Positions 10,383 through 19,230 of a stretch of 64,000 nt of DNA are shown piece by piece. Source of the stretch: Bdellovibrio sp. (GTDB lineage Bacteria; Bdellovibrionota; Bacteriovoracia; Bacteriovoracales; Bacteriovoracaceae). The notes under the pieces were generated by a model, which saw only the letters and a list, made by a program, of their open reading frames with translations, made no database searches and was not told where the DNA came from. The translations under genes were made by a program, and so were the position numbers. The stretch lies in assembly GCA_016187935.1 (NCBI GenBank), contig JACPIU010000008.1, forward strand, positions 228,086 to 292,085. Reading direction: 5' to 3'. How positions within the stretch are numbered: position 1 is the first letter of the stretch; every line of letters begins with the position of its first letter.

Positions 10383-10757
10383 ATGTACATGGCTATTGCT
10401 GTCGAACATCCCAAACATCCATCTCGTCGTGACCAATACCATATTTGGTATTTGGACATTGATGATCGTGGAAACGTCGTCGGTATCGGCAAAAAAACCC
10501 GTGAGGAACTGATCGAGGCCCTGTTTCGCAGCTACGATGCCACTGGCCGTTCTAATTGGCGTGCATTTAAAAAAGGAGATGAGCAATCAACGCCAATCGA
10601 AATCTATGATTTCATCTCGCAGAACATTTTTGAAAACACCCATTTTGGAGAACTGCCTACGCTGGCGGAATTTCAGAAAACTTTGAATCTCCTGCGTACT
10701 CGATTTGCTATGCAGGCCACTGAGACATCGGAGCTGCTAGCTCAACATTCTGCCTAA
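10383..10757 (+). CDS. Conserved-looking hypothetical protein, 124 aa
   Basis: The gene has a good ribosome site (GGGAGG 5 nt before the ATG) and its own rho-independent terminator 14 nt after the stop, so it is likely a monocistronic, expressed gene. The product is soluble and has no signal peptide. It starts MYMAIAVEHPKHPSRRDQYHIWYLDIDDRG, suggesting a small beta-rich N-terminus, followed by helices. I do not recognise a family. The 255 nt upstream (10127-10382) hold no other gene; the minus-strand frame there is a shadow. Confidence 0.7.
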   Translation: MYMAIAVEHPKHPSRRDQYHIWYLDIDDRGNVVGIGKKTREELIEALFRSYDATGRSNWRAFKKGDEQSTPIEIYDFISQNIFENTHFGELPTLAEFQKTLNLLRTRFAMQATETSELLAQHSA

Positions 10758-10770
10758 ATTCATTGTTATG

Positions 10771-10808
10771 AAGTGAGGCCCTAGGATGGGACCTCACTTC
10801 GGTTTTTT
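10771..10808 (+). terminator. Rho-independent terminator after the 124-aa gene
   Basis: AAGTGAGGCCC pairs with GGGACCTCACTT (one bulged base) around the loop TAGGAT, followed by CGGTTTTTT. It ends the plus-strand transcript just before the convergent gene's stop at 10813. Confidence 0.85.
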
Positions 10809-10812
10809 ATGA

Positions 10813-12546
10813 CTACAGCGCCATGGGCAGGGAGTTCTGACCCAACTCTTGGCGGAGATCTTGAATTTGGGTTTCGCCATTCAAGGCCTTTTTCAACAAC
10901 TCCAAATTCTTTTCAATCACTTCTGCTTCCGTCTTGAGCGGAATCTCGTAGGGATTTAAATAGGCGGCATCAAGACGTTTGCGCACAGTCGCCAGTTCCG
11001 CCTTTGAGAGTCCAAGGTCAAGGCGACAAGATCTGGCCTCATCCACCAGAGACACCAGCTCCCCTTCCAGATTGATTTCTTTTTTCATGCGAGTGCGCAC
11101 TAGATTGTCCCAGAAATCCCGGGGCAGTTGCACTACCACATTGACATAAGGAATAGGCAGCTTGAAATAAGTTTTCAGAAATGTTTTGGCCAAAAGACCG
11201 GCGACATCAAGTCCCAGACGCTCGGCCACCTTAAACGCTGCCGTTTTGCCACTGACGTGCTGACTTACATAGCGAGCAAGAATGTGTGGCTTGATGGCGG
11301 CCGAGTAGATGCCCTTGAACTTTTGATCTTTGTCCCGCACCACAACAAACTTGTCATTGCCTACCAGCTCATATGACCAGTTATTTTTCCGGGCGCGTTT
11401 ATCAATTTTCTGTACAACTTTGGCGCGTGCTTTTTCCTGATAGGCCATCAAGCTTTTGCGATACTCGGCCCCGCTTCTAAAATGTTGGGGCGCAGGTGTT
11501 TTTGAGAGATAAACCAAATCGGCCGCCAAATCAATCAAAGGGGCGGCCATGGGCAGGTTGTACTCAAAGCGTAGTCCTGATTCAAGCAAAGCGATCATTT
11601 GCGATTCATGATAATTCAAGCGATCAATCAACTTGTCAGTCACGCGATAAACAAACATGGTGATAATCGCACCATAAGGCCACCAACGATTTTTGGTGAT
11701 GTCAGCGTATTGCTCAATTCTTCTGATTTTATTTTTATAAATGATATTGGCAGCAGGATTGGCGAAGTTGAGTACAAAACCGGGAAGTTTCAATTTTTTC
11801 TTATTCACCCGTTTATCCCTATTCCATACCATCTCATAACTTTTCGTCTCAGGATGATGGATCATTTCGAATTCATCCATAAAAGCACTGATGCTATCCA
11901 CATTCCAGGTCTCTTCGGGATAGAGCACATTGGCCAGATCAATAAAAGGCGCTTTGGAGTTCACTTCTATATCAGGTGAAGGATAGTGAAACTCGGCCAA
12001 GGAAAAAGAGCTTTCTTGGAAAGCATGTCCATCGGCTGATTTTTGCAGGATTCCCTGTCTTTCCGCCCAGCGATCATTCATGCGCAAATCTTTCCAAGCA
12101 TCCAGCACCAGGGAATCGGCGTCAGAATCGCACTCGCTCAAATCGCTCTCTTTCGGTTCTTTATCCTTAAATTCTTTTTGTGCCAGCTTCAAGGCATGTT
12201 CGGCGCAATTTTTCTGGCGAAAAATACCTTTCAAACTGAAATCTTTTATCAAGAAGCCACCCAAAATAATTTTGGCATAACTTAAATGACTCAAGGTCAA
12301 GTCGAAAACCGCCAGGGGAAATCCCTCCTGGGTGGAAACGGCGGCAAATTTATGACCGATCAAATGCAACTGATAATTGTTAATCTCCTCTCCGCTTTGA
12401 ATCATGGGAAAAGGACGGTTGAACATTTCTTTCAAGGCATTTTGATCTTGCAATGACAAATCACTGGATGAAAAAGCAGCATGCCCCCACATAAACGCCA
12501 GTAATCCTAAAAAAATACTTATGCGCATGAAGTTTAAATTATACAT
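10813..12546 (-). CDS. Secreted protein of unknown function downstream of a subtilisin
   Basis: The ATG at 12546 follows AAGGAG by 6 nt; an upstream in-frame TTG is part of that site. The 577-aa product begins with a signal peptide (RISIFLGLLAFMWGHAAFSSSD) and is otherwise soluble, charged and mixed alpha/beta. It has a Lys/Arg-rich middle (KRVNKKKLKLPG, KARAKVVQKIDKRARKNN) and a helical C-terminus. No catalytic motif is recognisable. It begins about 17 nt after the protease stop, so the two are probably co-transcribed. It could be a substrate, chaperone or partner of the protease, but that is inference. Confidence 0.7.
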   Translation of the reverse strand: MYNLNFMRISIFLGLLAFMWGHAAFSSSDLSLQDQNALKEMFNRPFPMIQSGEEINNYQLHLIGHKFAAVSTQEGFPLAVFDLTLSHLSYAKIILGGFLIKDFSLKGIFRQKNCAEHALKLAQKEFKDKEPKESDLSECDSDADSLVLDAWKDLRMNDRWAERQGILQKSADGHAFQESSFSLAEFHYPSPDIEVNSKAPFIDLANVLYPEETWNVDSISAFMDEFEMIHHPETKSYEMVWNRDKRVNKKKLKLPGFVLNFANPAANIIYKNKIRRIEQYADITKNRWWPYGAIITMFVYRVTDKLIDRLNYHESQMIALLESGLRFEYNLPMAAPLIDLAADLVYLSKTPAPQHFRSGAEYRKSLMAYQEKARAKVVQKIDKRARKNNWSYELVGNDKFVVVRDKDQKFKGIYSAAIKPHILARYVSQHVSGKTAAFKVAERLGLDVAGLLAKTFLKTYFKLPIPYVNVVVQLPRDFWDNLVRTRMKKEINLEGELVSLVDEARSCRLDLGLSKAELATVRKRLDAAYLNPYEIPLKTEAEVIEKNLELLKKALNGETQIQDLRQELGQNSLPMAL

Positions 12547-12563
12547 AGAAAACTCCTTCAACT

Positions 12564-14339
12564 TTATTCAAGAATTTCAATTGATTTAATTTCAAAGCCC
12601 CACTCATTGACCGAACTATCTGTTTTCAAGACAGCGCGAACCGTATCACCCTGAACTGCCCGAGAGACGGCTTCCGTTCCAAAGCCCGTCAACGTATCAA
12701 AGAGATTGCCGTCTTTGTCGTAGAGCGCGACATGATCGGAGCCATTCTCCAAATGGTGTCGGCCGAAGTGCACGCGCACCCATTTGGCCCCAGGTGCGCT
12801 GAGGACATATTCTTGTTGAGTGCTGTTTACGTAGGGATGATCTGATTCCACATGATAATCCTGCATCGTCCAAGTCCCACGTTCTCTTGGAATACGATTC
12901 CCAGCAGGCACCAATCCCGCCACAGCATTGTAGGCATTAATGCGTCCACCTGAATTTACCAACCAATTGAGTTCAATTGAACGATCAGAGGTTTCTATCA
13001 AATATTTCTTAAGCGCCGCCGGGTTATTTTTAAATTGTTCAGGATTTAAACCGACCATGAGGGCCGCCAAACCAGCGACATGGGGAGAGGCCATGGAAGT
13101 TCCCGACATATATTGATATTTCTTTTTCCCCAAAACAGTTGAATAAATAACATGTCCTGGAGCAGCCAAATGGACCCGGGTTTTTCCATAATTGGAGAAG
13201 AAAGCGCGCTGATCATTAAAATCAGTTGCCGCGACTGAAACCACTCCGGGCAAATCGTAGTTAGCGGGATAACTGGCGAAGTAATCGTTATTAAGAGCGG
13301 CATTACCGGCCGCAGCGGAAAAGAAAACGCCTTCTTCCGTAGCATAACGAATGGCCTCGAAAAGAACATCCGCTGACTCGTTCCCCCCCCAACTGGCGTT
13401 GATGACATCGGCCCCCATCTTGGCGGCATAGACAATGGCTTCAACCGCACCTTCTAAAGTGCCGTCCCCCTTCTTGCCTAAAAATTTAAGCCCCATCAGT
13501 TGTACTTTACCATTGATGCCAGCGATGCCCTTTTGATTATGAGAGGCCCCAATTACACCCGAAACATGTGAACCATGGCCATTGTCATCCTGAGGGTCAT
13601 TGGTGTTGACTGGTTTTTGTTCTTTATTTAACGACCAGTTCCAGCCATTCACATCGTCAATGTAACCATTACCGTCATCGTCGATTTTATTGCAACTCTT
13701 ATTGCGGCACTCAGGTGCAGCGGCCTTTTCAGTGTCACTGGCGGGAGTCCACGTTCCACTTTCGCCCAAGTTAACCCATAAGTTCTCTTTTAGGTCTTGA
13801 TGTTTTAAATTAATGCCGGTGTCAATCACCGCCACGATTACATCACGGGCAGCCGTTTTAATTTGGGGAAAAGCATCCCAGGCCTTGAACATTTTCATAT
13901 CAGAACCCGGGGTCATAGGATATTTGTTGTCTAATTTCTGACCAATATTGATGAGTCCCCATTGACGAACAAAATGCTGATCACGCGGGGTATAGCTTGA
14001 AACTTCATCAGTATCAAAAGCATAGTAATAATAGTTGGGTGAAACCGCTGAGACTTCCGAAAGCCCTTTCAATCCTTGTTGTACATTCTTGAGATCCGCC
14101 TCATCACCAACAATTTTGTACACGCCTGGTGCTTTAAGCGAGATCACTTGCCTTACTTTGAAGTCTTGCATTTTGGTTTGCAAAGACAACAAACTAGCTC
14201 CACTTTTCACAGTGACAATCAGCTCTCCAGGAACATGATTGGTGGTGTGTTGTGGGCCGGGTTTCAATCCTAACGAGTAGGCGCTCGGAACCATCATGAT
14301 TCCCAAGGCCGCTCCCATTGCAAAATTCACTCCTCTCAC
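12564..14339 (-). CDS. Secreted subtilisin-like (S8) serine protease with prodomain
   Basis: The 591-aa precursor has a signal peptide, an inhibitor-I9-like prodomain (about residues 36-105, GELIVTVKSGASL to VSAVSPNYYYY) and an S8 catalytic domain. Catalytic Asp173 (AVIDTGI), His255 (GHGSHVSGV), oxyanion Asn346 (SAAAGN) and Ser415 (GTSMASPHVAGL) are all present. An insertion rich in acidic residues (KIDDDGNGYIDDVNGWNW) could bind calcium. A C-terminal beta-rich domain (about residues 485-591) follows. It should be exported and activated by prodomain removal. A GTG at 14339 with AAGGAGG upstream is used; an ATG seven codons later is an alternative. Confidence 0.93.
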   Translation of the reverse strand: MRGVNFAMGAALGIMMVPSAYSLGLKPGPQHTTNHVPGELIVTVKSGASLLSLQTKMQDFKVRQVISLKAPGVYKIVGDEADLKNVQQGLKGLSEVSAVSPNYYYYAFDTDEVSSYTPRDQHFVRQWGLINIGQKLDNKYPMTPGSDMKMFKAWDAFPQIKTAARDVIVAVIDTGINLKHQDLKENLWVNLGESGTWTPASDTEKAAAPECRNKSCNKIDDDGNGYIDDVNGWNWSLNKEQKPVNTNDPQDDNGHGSHVSGVIGASHNQKGIAGINGKVQLMGLKFLGKKGDGTLEGAVEAIVYAAKMGADVINASWGGNESADVLFEAIRYATEEGVFFSAAAGNAALNNDYFASYPANYDLPGVVSVAATDFNDQRAFFSNYGKTRVHLAAPGHVIYSTVLGKKKYQYMSGTSMASPHVAGLAALMVGLNPEQFKNNPAALKKYLIETSDRSIELNWLVNSGGRINAYNAVAGLVPAGNRIPRERGTWTMQDYHVESDHPYVNSTQQEYVLSAPGAKWVRVHFGRHHLENGSDHVALYDKDGNLFDTLTGFGTEAVSRAVQGDTVRAVLKTDSSVNEWGFEIKSIEILE

Positions 14340-14671
14340 CGTCTCCTCCTTGTGACTCCCCTAAGGGCCAAATAAAAATCTTATACATCTCTAATGTATT
14401 CGCTACAGTATGTGGAAAAAGACGCAAGGGTGAACGGCAAGATTTGCCGATAGATTAAAAGACTGACCATTTCGCTCAAGAGATCATTCATGGGCCTTCA
14501 AATATCAAAAATCCAAATTGCTCCCTAGTGCGGTAAAGCTTGAGGATAGGCCCTTGTTCGCGCTGCAGAAAGTAAGATATTTTCTATTCCTATGAGTATT
14601 CATTTGCCCACAAGACATTTATAATCTGCCCCGTCTAATTGCATTTACAAGCATATTTACAGGAGAAATTT
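14340..14671. promoter_or_regulatory. Intergenic region between divergent protease and serA, with candidate serA promoter
   Basis: No gene is visible in these 332 nt. A perfect -10 hexamer TATAAT lies at 14620-14625 on the plus strand, 46 nt before the serA ATG, with a poor -35. AGGAGA at 14661 is the serA ribosome site. On the minus strand TGTATAAG near 14380 is a possible -10 for the protease operon. No clear hairpin was found. Confidence 0.5.
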
Positions 14672-15619
14672 ATGGGCCGACCACTCATCGTCGTAAGCGA
14701 CGGGTTTGACAAATCCTTGTTTGAACAACTCAAAAAGATGCCTGAACTTGAAGTCCACCCAGAGAGCAAACTGACACGTGACCAAGTCATGGAACTGCTT
14801 CCCCGCATGGAAGGATTGATTGTCCGTTCGGCCACTAAAGTTGACCCCGCCCTGCTTGATAAGGCACAAAACTTAAAATTAGTTATTCGTGCTGGCGAGG
14901 GTGTCGATAATATCGAGGTTAAATACGCCAACAAAAAAGGCGTCAAAGTCGCTAATACACCCGGGGCCAATTCCAATTCGGCCGCCGAGCATGCCATTAG
15001 TTTAATGTTCACCGTTTTGCGCAAGACAGCTTGGGCCCATGCTTCCATGCTTCGAGGAGAATGGGAAAAAACTAAATTCAACGGCAACGAAATGGCCGGA
15101 AAAACCGTCGGCTTCGTAGGCTTCGGCCGTATTGGCCAAATCGTCGCCCGCCGACTTTCCGGTTTTGAAATCAAAGTTCTCTTTTACGACCCCATGGTGA
15201 AAAGCTGTGACATTGCTTACGCCAAGCCGGCCAGCATCGAGGACGTTTTCAAATTATCCGATATCGTCACCATGCATATGCCTCTCTTGGATAGCACACG
15301 CAACATGATCACCGAAAAATTTTTACGCTTGATGAAGAAGACCGCCATCTTGATCAACGCTGCCCGAGGTGGCATCGTCGACGAAGACCAGCTCTATACC
15401 TGCTTGAAAGAAGGCACGATCAGGGGCGCTGGTTTCGATGTTTTTGCTTCTGAACCACTACAAAAAGATTCCAAATTGCTGAGTCTTGATAACATTGTGC
15501 TCACTCCCCACTTGGGTGCCAGCACCGATGAGGCCCAATTTCGCGTGGGAGAAATGGCAGTCAATCAAATTCGTGAATTTTTTGTTAATAACAAACTCTT
15601 AAACGAGGTCAAAGCCTAA
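14672..15619 (+). CDS. serA: D-3-phosphoglycerate dehydrogenase, short form
   Basis: The enzyme oxidises 3-phosphoglycerate to 3-phosphohydroxypyruvate, the first step of serine synthesis. Visible are the substrate segment (VIRAGEGVDNIEVKYANKKG), the NAD-binding GFGRIGQ, catalytic Arg in NAARGGIVDE, Glu in FDVFASEP and His in LTPHLGAST. At 315 aa it lacks the regulatory ACT domain of the long forms. Other 2-hydroxyacid dehydrogenases share these motifs, but the sequence around GVKVANTPGANSNSAAEH is SerA-like. I chose the ATG at 14672 (AGGAGA upstream). The stop overlaps the purA start by one base. Confidence 0.88.
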   Translation: MGRPLIVVSDGFDKSLFEQLKKMPELEVHPESKLTRDQVMELLPRMEGLIVRSATKVDPALLDKAQNLKLVIRAGEGVDNIEVKYANKKGVKVANTPGANSNSAAEHAISLMFTVLRKTAWAHASMLRGEWEKTKFNGNEMAGKTVGFVGFGRIGQIVARRLSGFEIKVLFYDPMVKSCDIAYAKPASIEDVFKLSDIVTMHMPLLDSTRNMITEKFLRLMKKTAILINAARGGIVDEDQLYTCLKEGTIRGAGFDVFASEPLQKDSKLLSLDNIVLTPHLGASTDEAQFRVGEMAVNQIREFFVNNKLLNEVKA

Positions 15620-16890
15620 TGCAATCTTTAGCAATAATTGGCGCCCAATGGGGCGATGAAGGAAAAGGAAAAATTACCGACCTGCTGGGACAGAAGGCCG
15701 ATTTGGTGGTTCGCTACCAAGGTGGAAATAATGCTGGTCATACCATTATTGTGGGTGACAAAAAAATTGTCCTCCATTTGATTCCCTCCGGTATTTTGCA
15801 TCCCCATGTTCTTTCGATCGTAGGCCACGGAGTAGTTTTTGATCCCGGAGCCTTTCTAGATGAATTGGTCAAACTGGATAATTACGGTCTCAAAGTTACC
15901 CGCGATAATTTGGCCATCTCGGAAAATTGCACCATTATTACTTCCTACCATCGCTTGATTGACACTTTACGAGAGAGCAACGGTCTTCGCAAAATCGGTA
16001 CAACCGGTCGAGGAATCGGCCCGGCCTACGAGGATAAAGCGGGACGCCGGGGTATCAAACTGCGTGATATCACCAATCGCGATCTTTTGAAGCAAAGATT
16101 GGCGGAATGTTTGGTGGAAAAAGAAGTGCTCTTCAAACATCATTATCATGCCGCCTATCCGTCGCTTGAGGATGAAACCAATCGTCTCTATGAGATGGGA
16201 CATAAATTGGCGCCTTTCCTGTGCGATACCTTTGGGCTGATCGATCAGAGTTTGCAACATAATAAGAAAATTCTATTTGAGGGGGCCCAAGGCGTCTTAC
16301 TGGATGTGGATTACGGCAGCTATCCTTACGTGACTTCCTCCAACACCAGTTTCGGCGGCATCTACACCGGTGCCGGTCATCCCAACCGTTCTATTGATGA
16401 AGTGATTGGAGTTGCCAAGGCCTACACCACACGCGTGGGCGAAGGCCCGTTTCCCACAGAGCTTCACGATGCCATCGGTGAAAAAATTCAAAATGTCGGA
16501 AAAGAATTTGGCGCAACAACGGGTCGAAAACGCCGCTGTGGTTGGCTAGATATCCCACTGCTCAGGTACAGTATCAAGGCCTCCAACCTTACCAGTATCG
16601 CTTTAACCAAACTTGATGTGTTGAACTGTCTGGATGAATTAAAACTTTGTTACGCTTATCGCTATCGTGGCAGAGAACTCGACTGTGCCTATCCTGGGAT
16701 TGATTTGAGTGAAGTGGAACCTCTCTATAAAACTCTTCCCCCGTTCCGTGATTCTTTCCAAACCAACAAAACTAGTCGTGAATTTGAGGCCTATATCCAA
16801 ACGATCGAAGAGATGGCCGGGATACCCATTGGAATACTAGCTTTCGGCCCGGAAAGAAATCAGATAATATTTAGGAAAGCTTATTTTTAA
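15619..16890 (+). CDS. purA: Adenylosuccinate synthetase
   Basis: PurA joins IMP and aspartate with GTP hydrolysis to form adenylosuccinate, the first committed AMP step. The P-loop-like N-terminus GAQWGDEGKGKITDLLG holds the catalytic Asp, and NNAGHTI holds the catalytic His. Other motifs are GTTGRGIGPAYEDKAGR, FEGAQGVLLDVDYGSYPYVTSSN and the base-binding TKLDVL. Its 423 aa are typical. TAATG joins it to serA, so translation is coupled, and a 149-aa gene follows after 14 nt. Confidence 0.97.
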   Translation: MQSLAIIGAQWGDEGKGKITDLLGQKADLVVRYQGGNNAGHTIIVGDKKIVLHLIPSGILHPHVLSIVGHGVVFDPGAFLDELVKLDNYGLKVTRDNLAISENCTIITSYHRLIDTLRESNGLRKIGTTGRGIGPAYEDKAGRRGIKLRDITNRDLLKQRLAECLVEKEVLFKHHYHAAYPSLEDETNRLYEMGHKLAPFLCDTFGLIDQSLQHNKKILFEGAQGVLLDVDYGSYPYVTSSNTSFGGIYTGAGHPNRSIDEVIGVAKAYTTRVGEGPFPTELHDAIGEKIQNVGKEFGATTGRKRRCGWLDIPLLRYSIKASNLTSIALTKLDVLNCLDELKLCYAYRYRGRELDCAYPGIDLSEVEPLYKTLPPFRDSFQTNKTSREFEAYIQTIEEMAGIPIGILAFGPERNQIIFRKAYF

Positions 16891-16904
16891 ATTAGAGGAT
16901 TTGT

Positions 16905-17354
16905 ATGAACCGACGTTGGATATTGTTATTCATTTTAACGCTGCTCAATTTTCAAATCTCCACAGCATTGGCACAAACAGATAGTAATACGGATGCTGAA
17001 GCCGACTTTGATGAATTAGAAGAGGAAGAGTTTGCCAAAGAAGATGCCACTGGTGGGATGGATACTGTAAACATTGATGAGAGCAAGAAGGAACAACCTC
17101 AGGCCCAGGCAACCGCAGCGCCTGAAGCTACTCCCGAACCAAAAATTGATAAAGCGGAACCTCCGAAACCAGAAACTAAAGTGACCAAGAAAAAGACCAC
17201 TCCAAAGGTAGAGAAAAAAGTGGCCAAGAAGGCGGCCAAAAAAGCAGAGAAAAAAACGGTAAAGAAGGCGGATAAAAAAACCGCCAAGAAAACCGCCAAA
17301 ACATCAACCAAAAAAGCTAAAGCTAAGACAAAGGCCAAGACCAAAAAATCTTAG
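16905..17354 (+). CDS. Exported protein with acidic N-terminus and Lys/Ala-rich histone-like tail
   Basis: The signal peptide (MNRRWILLFILTLLNFQISTALAQ) leads to a short acidic segment (EADFDELEEEEFAKED). A Pro/Ala/Glu linker and about 65 residues of KKAAKK, KKTAKK and KAKTKAK repeats follow, resembling histone H1 or AlgP tails. A basic tail on an exported protein suggests binding of anionic surface polymers or DNA outside the cytoplasm, which is inference. The GAGG site and 14-nt gap place it in the serA-purA operon. Its 3' end overlaps the convergent mtaB gene by 4 nt. Confidence 0.75.
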   Translation: MNRRWILLFILTLLNFQISTALAQTDSNTDAEADFDELEEEEFAKEDATGGMDTVNIDESKKEQPQAQATAAPEATPEPKIDKAEPPKPETKVTKKKTTPKVEKKVAKKAAKKAEKKTVKKADKKTAKKTAKTSTKKAKAKTKAKTKKS

Positions 17355-18652
17355 TGAATAATCTCTCCATGCAGCTTGCTCTCATCAATATTAGTGAGAT
17401 GAACGGGAAGAATTTGATTTTTCAAATCGGCATCACTTCTCACAGCACAACGTAAATAATTGGTGGTCAGACCTTCCCATTCACCTTGAGCATTTTTCTC
17501 TTCAAAAAGCACCGTCGTAGCACGCCCGATTTGGCTTTGCATGAATTCTTGCTGTTTGGCCTCGCCGAACATGAGTACGGCACGGACCCGGTATTTCTTG
17601 GTTTGATGGGGAATATGGTTATCCATTCGCGCCGCCAGGGTTTTATTGCGTTTACTAAAAGGAAAGGCGTGCACATGAGTAATGGGAAGATCACGCAGGA
17701 GCTGATAAGTCCGCTGAAATTGCTCATCGCTTTCACCGGGATAACCCAAGATAATATCCGCACCGATGCCAGCGTTGGGAAAATAGTCCTTCACCATGGC
17801 CACGATCCTGCGATATTCATCCACGCTGTATTTTCGACGCATGGACTGCAAAATCTGATCATCGCCCGATTGCAGCGGCAGGTGAAAATGGTCCATGGCC
17901 TTAGGCGAATTTTTCATAATTTTTAAGAGGTCTTCAGTAATAGTATTGGGTTCGACCGAAGACAGACGCAAGCGCTCCAGCCCTTTCACCTCAAGCAGGC
18001 GTGCCACCAACTCCGAAAAAGCCGTGCCACTGGCCTCAGCGTATTCCCCAATATTCACGCCGGTCAAAACAATTTCCTTAAAACCTTGCCCAATGACCTT
18101 TTGGGCAAAAGTCACGGCTTCATCCGGTTGCATGGCACGAGAACGGCCACGGGCCTGGGGAATAATACAGTAGGAACAAATATAGTTGCAGCCATCCTGA
18201 ATTTTTAAAAAGGCACGAGTATGAGAGTCAGCGGAAGTGGTGGCAGCACCCCAAAACTCAAAATCCTTATCCACTTTAACAATCTGCTGATCCTCTTCAT
18301 CCAAATAATCAAAGACCTTATATTTTTCGGAGTTACCCAGAACCAAATCAACCCCTTGGATACCAGCAATCTTTTGCGGTTCCATTTGAGCGTAGCACCC
18401 CACCACCACAATTTTGGCCTCAGGGGAGGCCTTATGTGCCCGACGAATTAAATTACGACAAGTCGAATCGGCCTGATCAGTCACCGTGCAGGTATTGATC
18501 ATCACCAAATCGGCCGTTTCCCCAAAAGGCACAATCTCATACCCACGATCAGCAAAACCCTGGGCCAGGGACCCCGACTCCGCAAAATTGAGCCGACATC
18601 CAAGGGTGTGAAAAGACACCCGTTTTTTTTGAATAATTTTGGTTATATCCAT
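17351..18652 (-). CDS. mtaB: tRNA t6A37 methylthiotransferase MtaB-like
   Basis: This radical SAM enzyme adds a methylthio group to t6A37 of ANN-decoding tRNAs. The N-terminal UPF0004 domain supplies Cys19 (TLGCRLNFAES), Cys55 and Cys86 for one 4Fe-4S cluster. The radical SAM triad is Cys155, Cys159 and Cys162 (CNYICSYC). A C-terminal TRAM-like segment follows. The TLGCRLN opening separates MtaB from MiaB and RimO. The gene lies directly next to tRNA-Lys genes, whose UUU/CUU anticodons read ANN codons; the neighbourhood may be chance. Confidence 0.92.
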   Translation of the reverse strand: MDITKIIQKKRVSFHTLGCRLNFAESGSLAQGFADRGYEIVPFGETADLVMINTCTVTDQADSTCRNLIRRAHKASPEAKIVVVGCYAQMEPQKIAGIQGVDLVLGNSEKYKVFDYLDEEDQQIVKVDKDFEFWGAATTSADSHTRAFLKIQDGCNYICSYCIIPQARGRSRAMQPDEAVTFAQKVIGQGFKEIVLTGVNIGEYAEASGTAFSELVARLLEVKGLERLRLSSVEPNTITEDLLKIMKNSPKAMDHFHLPLQSGDDQILQSMRRKYSVDEYRRIVAMVKDYFPNAGIGADIILGYPGESDEQFQRTYQLLRDLPITHVHAFPFSKRNKTLAARMDNHIPHQTKKYRVRAVLMFGEAKQQEFMQSQIGRATTVLFEEKNAQGEWEGLTTNYLRCAVRSDADLKNQILPVHLTNIDESKLHGEIIH

Positions 18653-18736
18653 AAATTGTGCCTCACATTATGCAAAAAAAAGTCTTCTGACAACCGCCCA
18701 AGTTTAATAAACATAGGGCCAACTCCCCAATTCTAT

Positions 18737-18765
18737 TTGACAGGCATCCCCACTTCCCCTAAAAC
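18737..18765 (+). promoter_or_regulatory. Sigma-70 promoter of tRNA-Lys(CTT)
   Basis: TTGACA at 18737-18742 and TAAAAC at 18760-18765 are separated by 17 bp and lie 22 nt before the tRNA. The surrounding block CCAATTCTATTTGACA is duplicated upstream of the second tRNA-Lys gene. Confidence 0.7.
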
Positions 18766-18787
18766 GTCCACATCCGAGAAGTTTCGT

Positions 18788-18863
18788 GGTCTCATAGCTC
18801 AGTTGGTAGAGCAGCTCACTCTTAATGAGCGGGTCCCGTGTTCGAGTCACGGTGAGATCACCA
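18788..18863 (+). tRNA. tRNA-Lys (anticodon CTT)
   Basis: A full cloverleaf is visible. The acceptor GGTCTCA pairs with TGAGATC (one G-T pair). The D-arm is GCTCAGTTGGTAGAGC. The anticodon stem is GCTCA/TGAGC around loop CTCTTAA, and the T-arm has GTTCGAGTC. CCA is encoded. The anticodon CTT reads AAG. Confidence 0.95.
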
Positions 18864-18944
18864 AATTTCATCAAACCCCAACAAAAATTACTCAACAAAG
18901 TTTTGCCGCTCAATAAAAAAGTAACGCCAACTCTTCAATTCTAT

Positions 18945-18974
18945 TTGACAAAGGCACCCCCAATCTCCTAAAAC
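18945..18974 (+). promoter_or_regulatory. Sigma-70 promoter of tRNA-Lys(TTT)
   Basis: TTGACA at 18945-18950 and TAAAAC at 18969-18974 are separated by 18 bp. The block is a diverged copy of the one before the first tRNA-Lys gene, so promoter and gene were duplicated together. Confidence 0.68.
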
Positions 18975-18998
18975 TTCACGCACGCTTGAAATTTTAGT

Positions 18999-19075
18999 GG
19001 TCTCATAGCTCAGTTGGTTAGAGCATCTCACTTTTAATGAGAGGGTCCCGCGTTCGAGTCGCGGTGAGATCACCA
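18999..19075 (+). tRNA. tRNA-Lys (anticodon TTT)
   Basis: The body is almost identical to the upstream tRNA-Lys, with anticodon stem TCTCA/TGAGA around loop CTTTTAA, so the anticodon is TTT. The acceptor is GGTCTCA/TGAGATC and CCA is encoded. One extra base lies in the D-loop (GTTGGTTAGAGC). Confidence 0.95.
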
Positions 19076-19102
19076 AATTTTTAAACGTAGACGAAAAAAA
19101 AC

Positions 19103-19180
19103 GCTCCCATCGTCTAGCCCGGTCTAGGACATCGCCTTTTCACGGCGGTAACAGGGTTTCGAATCCCCTTGGGAGTACCA
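19103..19180 (+). tRNA. tRNA-Glu (anticodon TTC)
   Basis: The body matches the usual tRNA-Glu pattern: ATCGTCTAG D-arm start, anticodon stem TCGCC/GGCGG around TTTTCAC, the T-arm TTTCGAATC and encoded CCA. The acceptor begins with a G-T pair. It sits 27 nt after the second tRNA-Lys, so all three may share a transcript. The integrase gene of the neighbouring mobile element lies downstream of its 3' end, making this gene the likely integration target. Confidence 0.93.
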
Positions 19181-19190
19181 GTTTCATATA

Positions 19191-19217
19191 AGCCCCTGAT
19201 TACAGGGGCTTTTTTTT
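19191..19217 (+). terminator. Rho-independent terminator of the tRNA cluster
   Basis: AGCCCCTG and CAGGGGCT form a perfect 8-bp stem with loop ATTA, followed by seven T. It begins 11 nt after the tRNA-Glu CCA. Confidence 0.92.
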
Positions 19218-19230
19218 ACCCAAAATTCAC

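Noticed and set aside
10200..10586. Minus-strand frame over the 124-aa gene
   Set aside because: It overlaps a gene with a strong ribosome site and terminator on the other strand and shows no coding features.
18608..18916. Plus-strand open frame covering the first tRNA-Lys
   Set aside because: It reads across a tRNA gene and its promoter, so it is a chance frame.
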